Positions 1 to 12,474 of a stretch of 64,000 nucleotides of DNA are shown here, in pieces (within the stretch, counting starts at the first letter, position 1; each line of letters starts with the position of its first letter). The position numbers and the translations under genes were made by a program. The stretch comes from Mallotus nudiflorus (lineage: Eukaryota > Streptophyta > Magnoliopsida > Malpighiales > Euphorbiaceae), in the NCBI GenBank assembly GCA_947683625.1, contig CANTUR010000239.1, positions 6,863,001 through 6,927,000 of the forward strand. The letters are read 5' to 3'. The notes below the pieces were generated by a model. The model was not told the DNA's origin, made no database searches, and worked only from the letters and a program-made list of their open reading frames with translations.

Positions 1-1923
1 TTATGCAATTTTTCTACATCTTTTCTTGATATATTTCTAGTTCTTTCTTTATAGTGAAGATGAATCCATTGTCTTGTCTTGTGGGGATTTGCTTTGCATT
101 TGCTTGTCTGCTTTTCATTAACTAGATTCTTCAATTTTTTGCACCACTGATCACACCACGCACATACACCACAACGATGCATTACCAAAATATCAAATTT
201 TCAGCTATTATGTTGCTGAAATTTCATCAACACATCACCAATCACATCACTTTATTCACACATTAAAGAAAATAAACAGTAAATAGAAACACACAAAAAC
301 TTGCAAAATTCAACCTTTTTTATTTAAGCAAATGGCTATCAAGCCAATTTTTAGAACTCAAAAGGCAAAATATTTCCACTTAGTGGCAAATTCCTGGCCA
401 AAGGCTAATTATTTATTTTTATTTATGTAGCTTTTATTTTCCCACATATTGTGATACATTTTCGGCTCTACCTCTTTTGACATCCTTTTTTGGCTTAACA
501 GAGAGATAATATTCAACCACTTGATATGTAAAATAATCCCTTTTAAAGCTTAGAATTTCAATTGGATTTTCCATAAAGATACATTAAAGTATTTTTTTTA
601 TTATTAATACTGATTGGAAAAACCATTATTGCATTGGTTACCTCTCCTGATGACTTTTTTAGGATGATCCCTTTTATTTCTCCTTAGGAAGTTGCCCCCC
701 AGTATGGAACCTGGTGACATCTTCCTCAGCCTTTAACATTAGGGACTCTTTTTTATTAGAAAGTGGATCCTCTATAGCTTTACATTTTAGTTTAACCTTA
801 GCATTAGGTTAGATCTCCTATTCCTTTTGTATTCTCTCAGTTGCTTTTTGTAATGTTCTTCAATGTGTACGAATCAATAACTGAAAAAACTTCTTGTGCT
901 CCATCTTACGCCCCTACTTGTCTAATGGAACATATCGTGGCACCATAAATATATTATTGAATTTTGGTGTAGGCCCTTCAGCCTTCCTTTACATGAATTT
1001 ATGGTTATTTTTGAATGAGTTTGGAGCAAGTGACCTTTTATTTGATGTTAAAAATTTATTATGAAGAACTGACCTTTAATAATTTATAAACCTGTTTGGA
1101 TCCATCTTGAAAGGCTAAACCACCTCCTTTTCTTTGATTTTCTTTTTCAAATCCACCAATGTTCTTAAATCCATATTAACGAATTTGGTTGATGCTACTA
1201 AGGAAAGTGAATTTTCCTTTATCAGCTCTATTTTGCATTCAGGTTCATTTCTATCATTGGGGATTGAGGAGAAAACAAATGGGCTTGATGCATCAACATT
1301 AGAAATTAGGGAACCAATGTTTGGCTTTGAAAAATTGATTATTCCTTAAGTAAAATGTCACCTTCTATGTTTTTTCCTAGTCCTTGGGAAAGTGGCACAT
1401 ACACCTAGGGAAAAGGCATATAAGCCTAATGATTTAAAATGTAGCCCTGGGGAATTAATTTTTTCTTATGAGGAATATTTCCTCCCAGATCTTTTTTTTT
1501 TTTTTGCTTTTAATGTTGAATCTCTACTTTTGGTGTAAAATTTTGACTTTCTAATTTGAAAAAATTTTCATTCATTTTAGCAAATAAACTACTCATTATT
1601 TATATAACATTAATGATTTATTGAATAGAGTCTTGGAAAGCAGTCTTTATATGCGAAATTGAGTCATACATTTACTTCATTCCTTTTGTGAAAATATTTT
1701 GACTTTAATGTCTTCATTAGCAGTAATATTCAAATTTTGGCCTGAATAACCAAAAGGCGCTTCAGTGTAAGAATGATCCTAAAACACAAAGCCTTCTTTC
1801 ATTTTTTTTCCATAAACAACCTATTTTTACAGGTGAATTATTGGTCCAATCACCAACTTCAAAAAAAAAAATTTCAAATATGTTCATGTTGTTGAAACAT
1901 ATCCCATATGGTGCACCAAAAAT
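1..1923 (-). mobile_element. Internal region of a LARD-like LTR retrotransposon (partial)
   Basis: This stretch is a diverged copy of the internal region of the element at 44429-59323. Positions 60-300 match 49210-49430, 1010-1420 match 50140-52190, and 1447-1923 match 58176-58613. The window edge cuts off its other LTR. It lacks the two solo LTRs that interrupt the second copy, so it serves as an empty-site reference. Read on the - strand it keeps traces of the same protein (for example DHSYTEA against DHSWTEA), but with stops. No reverse transcriptase, integrase or protease is visible. The open frame at 1134-1349 (+) is on the antisense side and is not credited. Confidence 0.75.
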
Positions 1924-2552
1924 TATTTTTACAAATTTTTAGGTTTAGTGTGTGCCAAAAGATTGTTGGTGATTTTTACAAGCGTGCCAAAGGATTAATT
2001 TCTCAAATAAAACCTGACTTCTTTCGAACAAATTATGAATTTTCAAACTCATTTACCATAATTTATTTGGATTTCAGATAAAATAAATATTTGATGATGA
2101 TTTGAGTTTTTACACAGTAAAAGAAAATTGTATTAATATAAGACTTAATACAAGTTAAAAGATTATTTTTACCTTAGAATTAATAAGAAAATATTTTTGT
2201 AAACTAATTGAAAATTTGCTAATTTGATGATGATTATTGTTTGTGTCATGTTTATGATTAGTTGCGTTTAGATTGTGTTCTTCCCCTTGCTTTTATAAGC
2301 ATTCTTTACTTGCAGACTACTTCTTCAAATTAATTCTCTAGCTCAAAAGTCCTCCGCTCCTGGGAAATAAATTCATGTAACTTACAACCTTTACCCCTAA
2401 ACTGTGTCTAAATAGTTTTCTTCATCTTCAGAACCTTCTGCCTTAGTCATTAAAATGCACTGGTTATGGGCTAGGCTTTTGTTTTTATCTTAGGCTTTAA
2501 AATTTTAACTGGTTGGGTTAATTAACCTAAAATTTCAAATATGGCACAAATA
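1924..2552 (-). repeat. LTR of the LARD-like element at the window start
   Basis: This matches the two LTRs at 44429-45148 and 58614-59323. It starts TATTTTTAC-AATTTTTAGG and ends ATGGCACAAATA on the + strand, so in the element's own (-) orientation it is the 5' LTR. It includes the shared 'GTGCCA' and 'AAATAAAACCTGACTT' blocks. The final CA is decayed to TA. Confidence 0.75.
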
Positions 2553-3759
2553 GGAACAAAGTTGAAAATAAATAAACTTCAAAAAGGAAACCCTAATAAA
2601 ACAAGGAAATAAGTCTGACGTCAGACATGGTTGTGTCAAGAAGTGACACTGCTATATGCCTCAAAATTGTCTAAAAATTACTCTTAGACACAGCTGTGTC
2701 AAAAAGGCACACAACCACATGGATAGAACATGAATTAGACATGGCTATATTAGATTTTGACATAGTCATTTCAGAAAGAAGACAATAGAATTAGCTAAAA
2801 TGGTATTCATAAAAGTTATAGCTTTTTGTCTTAGATTTCTATAGCATCTTAAATCAACTCAATCTAACTTTTGTAGCAAAAGTTATGACCAAAATACTAA
2901 ATTATGCTACCAAGGTACAAAAAGATAAAAATCAACTAAATGTTGCTTTAAACTAAGTACAACCATGTCTCTAAGTTTCACAACCATGTCCCTTTTTAAA
3001 CTTGAATTAAATGAAGAAAATGAAACTCCTTCTCATCTTGGATTTAGTTTCACTTTTCTCACACCATATGGACTTTATAAAAACTTGCAAAGCATCTTTA
3101 AACTTCTTAGTTCTAACCCTTGTAGTTGGACCATTGTACTTAAGCAAATTATCGTGCTTGGTGCTTGCTTGGTTTGCATCACTTTTTCTCTGTCATGCAA
3201 CAAAGGATTGAAATTAAAACACTAGAGGAAAAAAATGAAGTAGCATTATAATAAATCCAAAACTAACACCTGATTTTATCCTAAAGCTAACAATTAAACA
3301 TCATAACCTTATAAGATCAAATTGAAGTAGCATTGATATAGGTATTGATATTTTAATGCTTATAAGTGTGCTAAAAGTTAATGGCAATGGTTTCACTACA
3401 TTTGCATTTGTTGTCATTTGAATGGTAGACATAGAAGCAATTGCATCTGCCATCCTCCCTCCCTGTTATATAGCAAAATATTATAACTCAACATTAAGCA
3501 GAATATTAACATAATCAATTAAGGCAAATCACACTATTTTCTTAAAAACTCACTGTTATATGTGGCAAGTTATCCTTCCTTGGTCATCCTCGTTTATTAT
3601 GTCTAATTTCAAAGCATAACTTGCACCTTATTGACACTTTATGTCTACTTTAACTTCTTTGCATTTGCATTTTACTTCTTGTCAACTGACTTTTTTTTAG
3701 TTACCTTTAACACTTACATCTTACATGACACTTTACTTCTATTCTTATAGAACATGTTC
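2553..3759. other. No gene recognised; short-repeat-rich intergenic DNA
   Basis: AT-rich DNA with several loose repeats of ACATGGTTGTGTCA and ACACAGCTGTGTC around 2610-2780. This style is common in decayed plant Gypsy LTRs and resembles 43850-44150. The open frames at 2965-3225 show no recognisable domain. Confidence 0.4.
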
Positions 3760-4275
3760 TCATCCATCAAAGATTGTACCCATTTGCAATACCATAATTC
3801 TAAATAACTGATCTAAATTATTTAGCATTAGTGAACAATATACCAACTGAAAAAGTGAACTATGAATAATCACAGCAAGGGTTATAAATAAAAACCTTTT
3901 TTTCTTTTTTTTTACTTCCATGTCATTCTCATAATTACTTTCAAGTGTTTCAAGATCCTCCTTACTTTCAGGGTAATAAGAATGGTACCCACTATCATCA
4001 CTACCATTTTCATCTCCTCTACTACTATTACCAACCTCAACAAGTCTTTTAACAACTCTTTCATCATCCTTTAAGCCAAGACTAAAGCAATTATCAACAA
4101 CAGTTTTCTTAAATGCCCTCAAATTATTTCTTACAATTGTATGCTCATCATCAAATGAATTAGTCTCATCTAAGCCCAAGCTGTTCTCAGAACTACTCTC
4201 ATCACTGTTAGTTTTAGCATTTTTACTACTCTTAGCCTCATTATTGTCATGCACACCCCCATTATTATTATTCAC
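3760..4275 (-). CDS. Acidic low-complexity open reading frame, hypothetical
   Basis: A 171-residue frame, Asn/Ser/Asp/Glu-rich at the start (MNNNNGG..., SDESSSENS), then a Ser/Asp/Glu block (SDDSGYHSYYPESKEDL) and a run of Lys (KKKKK). A hydrophobic C-terminal tail follows (FLFITLAVIIHSSLFQLVY) that could be read-through of an intron. The acidic 'SDD..YHS...E' block followed by a Lys run resembles the region ahead of the zinc-finger or transposase part of plant MuDR-type transposases, but no transposase domain follows. I do not recognise it as a host gene. It may be a transposon remnant or a chance frame. Confidence 0.25.
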   Translation of the reverse strand: MNNNNGGVHDNNEAKSSKNAKTNSDESSSENSLGLDETNSFDDEHTIVRNNLRAFKKTVVDNCFSLGLKDDERVVKRLVEVGNSSRGDENGSDDSGYHSYYPESKEDLETLESNYENDMEVKKKKKRFLFITLAVIIHSSLFQLVYCSLMLNNLDQLFRIMVLQMGTIFDG

Positions 4276-4593
4276 AGTACATGCCTCTTATAACACTATT
4301 GGTTAAGTTGTATTTTATGCTTCCCTGCCATGGTTTTCACCAACACTAGGCTGAATAGTAATTACCCCCTATAAATCTTTAAAAACCCATGATTAATTGT
4401 CACATGAATCATAAAATTAAAAAAAAAAGTACAATATAAAAAAGCTCACTACAACATGACAATTTACATAAAATAGGCACATACACAGGCTATATTTTCA
4501 TTATTATTACATTTTACTTTTAATTATTTTTAGAAAAATTACCAATCTCATTTTTTATATAAAACCATACAAAATCCCTAATTTCACAATACA

Positions 4594-4818
4594 GTAAATC
4601 AATAGTTCAAACCGCACTAAAAGGTAAGGCATTTCCCATTTTTATAGGAACTTTTGTATTAAATATAATGGTATCTCTAATTATAGCCCCTTTAGAATGT
4701 AAAATATATCTTTTCTCACCATCTCCCATTTCATAAAGTATTAGACTTGGTTTAATGACAGCGACCCAATATTCAAGAGGACTTTTCCCCGAACCCATAT
4801 GTGTTTCCATAGGTCTTC
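4594..4818 (-). pseudogene. Plastid-derived rpl16/rpl2 chimera, copy 1
   Basis: The 67-residue frame at 4607-4810 begins with a stretch very like plastid ribosomal protein L16 (METHMGSGKSPLEYWVAV, then IKPSLILYEM). It switches at YEMG/GDGEKRY to plastid ribosomal protein L2 (GDGEKRYIL, GAII.DTI, VPIKMGNALP). It stops just where exon 1 of plastid rpl2 ends by my recall (about codon 130). The last residues SAV and the stop come from AGTGCGGTTTGA, which fits the 5' end of the rpl2 group II intron (GTGCG start). About 15 more intron-like bases follow. This marks DNA-level plastid-to-nucleus transfer followed by a deletion or fusion. The frame is too short to make either protein. No promoter or transit peptide was seen. 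Confidence 0.8.
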
Positions 4819-4900
4819 CTTAATTTTATATTAAAACTATATTTTTCTTTAATATAATACACTAACTTTTCTAGTCAACCTAATCTTTCTTTAATAGTGC

Positions 4901-7884
4901 TGTCACGACCCAAAACAGGAGGCCATGACCGGCGTTAGGGAACGGGAATTCTTTTGAACCCGGAACCCGTAACAAGCCTTAAAAATAAAATAAAATAAAG
5001 GCATGCAATAATAATAACAATAAATAAAATGTCTTACAGCGGAAATTAAAATCTCAAAAATATAAAGCAACTCATCTCATATATATATAATCTTTTAATA
5101 CAAATTTTTGTGTCAATTCTTTAAAATATAAATCTCATACAAATATAATACATAAATCCCACAACTTAACTACAACTACTGCAGTGTCTAGAATACAAAA
5201 TAAAATCAAGTAAGCAGTTTACATAGTAAAGCTGAGGCAGAAGAAATCCGGTAGAAGGGTCTGCTACTGAGGTCTGAAGATGAAGACTCTCCTAAAAAAT
5301 AGTCAATGAAAGGGAGTCAGACCTCACTGAGTGAATTGTTATAATATATATACATGCATAACTAAATGACAAATGCACACATTCAATAGAATATATATAA
5401 TAAATATATATACAGGCAAATACACACAGATGCGGCAAAATCATTTATATATATACTGAAAATAACATTCGTTTATGAAGGATTAAATAGAACCCTAAAT
5501 GATTGCAACCTCAAAACAGTGTTAGACAACACTCTAGCCATACAGGCTCACTTATTCCGAATAATTTACTTGTTCCATTTGGACAGTAGACTGGCCTCGA
5601 GACACTAAGTCAATCGAGCTCCAGCAGTCTGACTGTCAGTGTGATTGGCCCCGAGACACTTGGTCAACCGAGTTCCAACAATCACACTCTCGAATCACAT
5701 CACACATCAAATAAATCAATCCGATCAATATCCACAAATAGGTTAGTAATTTAACCTAAATTCTATCATCGTACCAGAACGTACTCGGTCCTAGTACTGC
5801 CCACTAGATAGCACATTCTATTGATATCCTTCATTTATATAAAACATACATTCATAAAATAAATGATGCATGACATTAAGTAAAATAACAATATAAATCA
5901 TATATATACTAGAAATATACCAAAAATAAACCAAGTATATTTCGAGTATATATACATCGAATAAATTTAATTTAATTATAAAATAAACTATAAATATACT
6001 TTAAAACATTTTAGGTATAATTCAATAATCAAACATGCATTTAATTCAAAATATACCAAAAATATACCTAAATATACCTAAGCAATTATTAAACCATTTA
6101 TGCATATTTCATAAAATTTAAACATACATTTCTAAAACATGCATTCTAAAACACATATATATAAAATAACAACTCACAGTTATGCACTCCTCGAGACGGA
6201 TCCGACGGGCTTGGTCCACTAGGCCTCGGTCTCGACGCAACTAAACAAACAAACGATAATATGAAATCAGAATAAATCTAACAAAATTCTAGAGACTCGA
6301 TCTAGAATACTGAACACAAAATAGGAATAGGAATTCGACTGGATGTCACGTTTTACGAGAATTCTATCAAAAATTCGACAGAACCTCCCCTGTAAAACGG
6401 ACATCTCTCTACTCAGAAAGTAAAGCCGGTCCTACAAGAAAACACACTTCAAAAATACACAATTTCACAACCCCTAAGTCGAACTCCTAAACTACAATTC
6501 CACCGACCGAGGTTCACAATTCACGAGATAACACAGAATACATTAGAATTCCAAAAATATCGAAAATACCCTCAATATAGCAAAATATAGCAAACTTAAA
6601 TATTAAAACACTAAAAATAATCATTTTATCGATAATTACATAAAAACCCTAATTTTAATAAAATATTATTAAAAATTGATAATTCTCGATAAATTCAAAA
6701 ATATTGACCAAAATACATTTTATAACTCCAAATTACACAATTAACCCTAAAACATATTAAAAATCATTAAAAGCTCATTTATTTAGTAAAATAGTATATT
6801 ATATATATTTTGAAAATAATTTACAAAAAATAGTTTTAATTAGTTAAAAATACTAAATAATTTGTAAAAATTATTTTTATACCTCAAATAATTATTAAAA
6901 TCCATTAAACTAAATTTTTAACCAATTTATTACCAAAATACCCCTAGTTATATATAATTTCACATAATATACTATAATTATTCAAAAATTCACTAAAAAT
7001 TATATAATTGCTCAAAAATTAATTTCTCAACATATAATTTAATAAAATCAATAAATATACTCAATTAACCAATTAATTTTAACAAAATACTTAATTAACC
7101 TAATTTTCTAAAAATCACCTAAACTAAATAAATTCATAATAATTATAAAAAAATCATAAAAATTAAAAATAAATTTCTAAAATTCATTTTAACACCTATA
7201 AACACCATAAATCACAATTTCATAATTTATTTAATTAATTTACGAAAATTAGAAAATATTAATAAAATAATAAAAAATTAACAAAAATCAAAATAATTCC
7301 TAAAAATTCTACAAAAATTACAAGATGTATATTAAGCTAAGAGGATCAATTTTTGTGAAGGAAGTTAGCTTTAATCTTTAGAATCAAAGTTCAAAAAAAA
7401 TCAAGAACTCAAATAGGCCGAAAATGAAAATTGAAAACCAAGGAAAATCTAGACCAAAACACACGAAACCAAGCTTGGAAATGAACTCACCAGAACTCAA
7501 GGAGAAGATAAAGATAGGTGGCGTTCAAAATGGTGGTCGGAATCACGGTAATTGGAGATAAGTGTGAGTTTCGGCTTTCTTGGCTTTTCATGACCAAAAC
7601 TCTCGAAAAAGGGAAGAGAAGGTGGAGAAATGGGCTGGAGAGGGTGGTGATTGGCTGGGAGGCACTTCATTGGTGAGAAAATGAGAGTTACAGCGGCCAG
7701 AGATAGGGGATGGCGTCGGGTTAAGAGGGAGAGGGACGAGTGGCACACACTGTAAATTTAATAAACTTTTATTTTGTTTATATATATATATATATATATA
7801 TAATACATATTAATTTATTAAAACTATATAATATAGGTTTAATTAAAAATAAACCCTAATTTATTAAATATGTGTATATATATG
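4901..7884 (+). mobile_element. Long LTR of the TGTCACGACC family, 3'-truncated
   Basis: It starts TGTCACGACCCAAAACAGGA and is clearly homologous to 54771-58012. Shared blocks include GGAACCCG, AGTGTCTAGA, the GAGACACT repeats near 5600-5660 and the CTCGAGACGG-like block near 6190. The homologue ends GGGTTATAACA, but this copy stops about 290 bases short of that end. Its junction with the host unit lies near 7884, with a small host deletion. No internal coding region or second LTR is present, so it is a solo or partial LTR. A TA microsatellite lies at 7780-7802. The open frame at 7497-7748 (-) lies in the LTR and is not credited. Confidence 0.8.
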
Positions 7885-9492
7885 CATCTCCTCTTGCTTT
7901 CACTTTCGCTTTGATAACTACCACTTTAGTTTTTCTTGAAAGTAGTTATTAGCAAAAGAAAAAATAAGGAGAAAGTGATGGTGTTTATTCAAACCTTAGG
8001 TTAGAAGATGGATGGCGAAAAGGTTTTAGGATTGATAACAAAGTGACATCATTTTTAATTGAGGGAAATTGTGAGTTTTGCATTTTCTTTTTTTGTTTGA
8101 TTTTAATTTCCATGTCAGATTACAACTTGCCACGTCTGCATGCCACATCAGCTCTGCCTTATGCCCTTTCACGTTTGGATAGAATTGGCACAACTCGAAA
8201 AGTTGAAGGAGTAAATTAAAATGACTTTGAAAATAGAATTGGTCCAAAGTTTAGGATAAACCATATCATTATTCCTAAATAAAAGGGTCTCACCAGTCAT
8301 TTTTATTTTATTATAGAGTTCAGCGTCCATTATCTATGGATAGTAGAGCTAATTGCTTAATTAAGGGGTGAATTTCTTCTTATTGTCCCTTATAATTTTT
8401 TTTCAATTCTTTCTCTTTCTAATATCTCTTATCGACATCAATTAATCATCAAGACCCATCAGAGATAAAGAAAATAGCCAAAAATTTTATGCCTTTAAAT
8501 TGCTCAAGCTTGGCTATAAAATTCCCACTTATCTTTTTGAGACAGAGTAAGACACACTACTAACCATGTATACAAATTTGACTATTTTTCCCTCTTAATA
8601 GCAGGGGTCACCAAGATAGCTCTCTACAAATTGTATTTTGATGAAGATAGAAGAACATTGCCATTCGCTTTAATTAATAAAGCTATTGGTAGAGATTGCT
8701 TTTAAGTAGTAACAAAAAATATGGCATTTATCCTTTGCATGGTAGCTGCAGGTTATGAGAACTAAATTCTTGATACTTTATTCCTTTTTTTTTTTTTGTA
8801 AAAAGATGATATCTAAATTTGGTGCATATGATTAAAATAAAGAAACAAGCCAACCTAAATTTTTCTTCACAATCTTGTTATAGCATAGGACCATGGTGCA
8901 ACAAACCTTTTAAATTCCTGAGCTAATTGGCTCTTTCACCATATAAACTTAGCAAACCTATCATGACTACAAAGGGTAAGATGATTTGGATGGCTCCAAT
9001 TTGAGATTTTGGGACAACATATGGCTAGCCATCTTGGGAAATTATATGAAATGAAGTTTGATGTTAAGGGAAAAAAAACTCAGATCAAAGCTTCTAGTAC
9101 AACGATATTCTTTTTGTATTTTTTTTTGGGTGATAATGGTGGTAAGTGTTGATGAGAAAGAGAGAGATGGTAAAAGTGAAAGGGAAATAAATTTTTGGAT
9201 CTTAATTGATATTTTCATACTAAAATAATAAATGATGTTAACTCTATTTCTTTGGAGTTAATTAAGGTTCCTAAATCACAGAAAATACTTAATTTTATGT
9301 TTAAATGGTAAAAAACCCGTAAATGGTAAATGTGTTCCTCAGTATGAATGTTAGAAGCAAGAATGCACCTCTGCCCTATATTTACCCTGTAATATTATAA
9401 ATTTTTTTCATTAAAAATTTGTTATGTAGCACAATTAATTAGAATTTATCAAATTTTTAACTTTAACAAGTTAAACATTTAACCATGATTAC

Positions 9493-11573
9493 TTTTTACA
9501 TAAAATAGGCACATACACAAGCTATATTTTCATTATTATTACATTATACTTTTATTTATTTTTAGAAAAATTACCAATTTCATTTTTTATATAAAACCAT
9601 ACAAAATCCCTAATTTCACAATACAGTAAATCAATAGTTCAAACCGCACTCAAAGGCAAGGCATTTCCCATTTTTATAGGAACTTTTGTATTAAATATAA
9701 TGGTATCTCCAATTATAGCCCTTCTAGGATATAAAATGTATCTTTTCTCACCATCTCTTATTTCATAAAGTATTAGACTTGGTTTAATGATAGCGACCCA
9801 ATATTCAAGAGGTCTTTTCCCCAAACCTATATGTGTTTCCATAGGTCTTCCTTAATTTTATATTAAAATTGTATTTTCAATAATATAATACACTAACTTT
9901 TCTAGTCAACCTAATCTTTCTTTAACAATGCAATAGAACTAAAAAATGGCACTATAAAATTCGACAAATTTCAGCAATAAAATACTTTCTTTATCATTTT
10001 TACTTTGTACCCATCTCTTCTTGCTTTCACTTTCCCTTTAATAACTACCACTTTAGCTTTTCTTGAAATTAGTTATTAGCAAAAGAAAAAATAAGGAGAA
10101 AGTGATGGTGTTTATTCAAACCTTAGGTTAGAAGATGGATGGCGGAGGGGTTTTAGGATTAATAACAAAGTGACATCATTTTTAATTGAGGGAAATTGTG
10201 AGTTTTGCATTTTCTTTTTTTGTTTGATTTTAATTTCCATGTCAAATTACAACTTGCCACATCAGCTTTGCCTTATGCCCTTTCACATTTGGATAGAATT
10301 GGCACAACTCGAAAAGTTAAATGAGCAAATTAAAATGACTTTGAAAATAGAATTGGTCCAAAGTTTAGGATAAACCATATCATTATTCCTAAATAAAAGG
10401 GTCTCACCAGTCATTTTTATTTTATTATAGAGTTCAACGTCCATTATCTATGGATAGTAGAGCTAATTGCTTAATTAAAGGGTGAATTTCTTCTTATTGT
10501 CCCTTATAATTTTTTTTTCAATTCCTTCTCTTTCTAATATCTCTTATCGACATCAATTAATCATCAAGATCCATCAGAGATAAAGAAAATAGCCAAAACT
10601 TTTATGCCTTTAAATTGCTCAAGCTTGGCTATAAAATTCCCACTTATCTTTTTAAGACAGAGTAAGACACACTACTAACCATGTATACAAATTTGACTAT
10701 TTTTCCCTCCAAATAGCAGGAGTCACCAAGATAGCTCTCTGCAAATTGTATTTTGATGAAGATGGAAGAACATTGTTGTTCGCTTTAATTAATGAAGTTA
10801 TTGGTAGAGATTGCTTTTAAGTAGTAATAAAAAATGTGGCATTTATCCCTTGCATGGTAGTTGCAGGTTATGAGAACTGAATTCTTGATACTTTATTCCT
10901 TTTTTTTTTTTGTAAAAAGATGATATCTAAATTTGGTGCATATGATTAAAATAAAGAAACAAGCCAACCTAAATTTTTCTTCACAATCTTGTTATAGCAT
11001 AGGACCATGGTGCAACAAACCTTTTAAATTCCTGAGCTAATTGGCTCTTTCACCATATAAACTTAGCAAACCTATCATGACTACAAAGGGTAAGATGATT
11101 TGGATGGCTCCAATTTGAGATTTTGGGACAACATATGGCTAGCCATCTTGGGAAATTATATGAAATGAAGTTTGATGTTAGGGGAAAAAAAACTCAGATC
11201 AAAGCTTCTAGTACAACGATATTCTTTTTGTATTTTTTTTTTGGGTGATAATGGTGGTAAGTGTTGATGAGAAAGAGAGAGATGGTAAAAGTGAAAGGGA
11301 AATAAATTTTTGGATCTTAATTGATATTTTCATACTAAACTAATAAATGATGTTAACTCTATTTCTTTGGAGTTAATTGAGGTTCATAAATCACAAAAAA
11401 TACTTAATTTTATGTTTAAATGGTAAAAAACCCATAAATGATAAATGTGTTCCTCAGTATGAATGTTAGAAGCAAGAATGCACCTTTGCCCTGTATTTAC
11501 CTTGTAAGATTATAAATTTTTTTCGTTAAAAATTTGTTATGTAGCACAATTAATTAGCATTTATCAAATTTTT
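9493..11573. repeat. Tandem segmental duplication, copy 2
   Basis: The uninterrupted copy of the unit at 4458-9460, about 2.08 kb. The two copies are separated by about 30 bases of unrelated linker (9461-9492). This copy keeps the segment near 9932-10008 that was lost from copy 1. Its frame at 10170-10373 is not the same as the frame in copy 1, so coding is unlikely. Confidence 0.85.
9626..9850 (-). pseudogene. Plastid-derived rpl16/rpl2 chimera, copy 2
   Basis: The same fusion as at 4594-4818, in the 67-residue frame 9639-9842. Some positions look more ancestral here (YPR.AIIGDTI, GNALPL), others less so (METHIGLGKRPLEYWV). The fusion point and the SAV-stop derived from the rpl2 intron start are identical. 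The chimera was therefore made before the segment duplicated. Absence of internal stops in both copies is weak evidence for function in so short a frame. Confidence 0.8.
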
Positions 11574-12465
11574 ACACAAGAATGAATGTTTTTTAAATAA
11601 TGACATGTGATATAATTTATTAATTTTAAAATTAAATGTTATTAATTTTATTTAAATTAATTGATTTTAATTTAATTATGAGAGTTTAATATGGATGATC
11701 TAATTTTTGTTGAAATAAGTAGTATTTTCAAAAGTTAAAAATATTTTATAAACTCATAATTAAAAATAGTTTAAATAAAATATTTACTGGTTAATATGAA
11801 AAATAAAGTTCAATTAATACGTGAGAAGTAAGGTTGATATGTATCTATTATAATAATAATGTCTTCTTTAATTAGACTTAATTTAATTAGAATTTGTTCC
11901 GAAGGAGTTAATGCTCTCCTGTTTTTTGGTTCCTCAATATATCTATAATCCATAATCCATAATCTCTCTATATATGCAAAATCATAAAAAAAATTCTTTT
12001 ATTATTATATAAAAATATATAACTTAGTTATTTATTATTAAAAATTAAATTAAATTAATTAAAATATGAATCCAATTTAATTTAAATTATATTATAGATA
12101 TATCTAAGTTAACTTCTATTTTTTTTCTAATAGAAATTGAATAAATTAAATTGAAAATATTAGTTGAAAATATATTTTTTATTTTAATTAGATTAATTTT
12201 TATTTTTTTAATAAAAAATTAAATAATTTAAATTGTAATTTGAATTTAATTGAAAGTACGGCTTTTATTTTAATTACATGTTATCTTTAACAAAAAAAAT
12301 AAATTAATTAAATTTTTAGTTCTAATTTTCTATGTTTCGTACATTTATATATATTGTAGATTTAATACAAAAGTGTTAAGATTAAATTAATTAATTTTTA
12401 TCATTTAATTATCAGCTGAAATTAAAATTTACATTTAATTACTTGTCATTAAATAAATGTGTTAA
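11574..12465. other. AT-rich intergenic DNA, no feature seen
   Basis: Very AT-rich, with runs such as TTTAATTAGATTAATTT repeated in variant form around 12050-12260. No frame, RNA gene or clear element end was found. Confidence 0.5.
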
Positions 12466-12474
12466 TATTAAAAA

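Larger units (their letters stand above)
4458..9460. repeat. Tandem segmental duplication, copy 1 (interrupted by an LTR)
   Basis: From ACATAAAATAGGCACATACACA near 4464 to AATTTATCAAATTTTTA near 9460 this matches 9493-11573 nearly base for base, apart from the LTR at 4901-7884. The plastid-derived segment is offset by 5032 bases between copies and the later part by 2127 bases; the difference is roughly the inserted LTR. About 75-80 bases present in copy 2 (around 9932-10008) are missing at the insertion point. No intact gene lies in the unit. The frame at 8026-8247 is disrupted in copy 2. Confidence 0.85.

Noticed and set aside
4607..4810. Functional nuclear ribosomal protein gene
   Set aside because: Only parts of L16 and L2 are present, fused, with no transit peptide and a stop inside an intron-derived piece.
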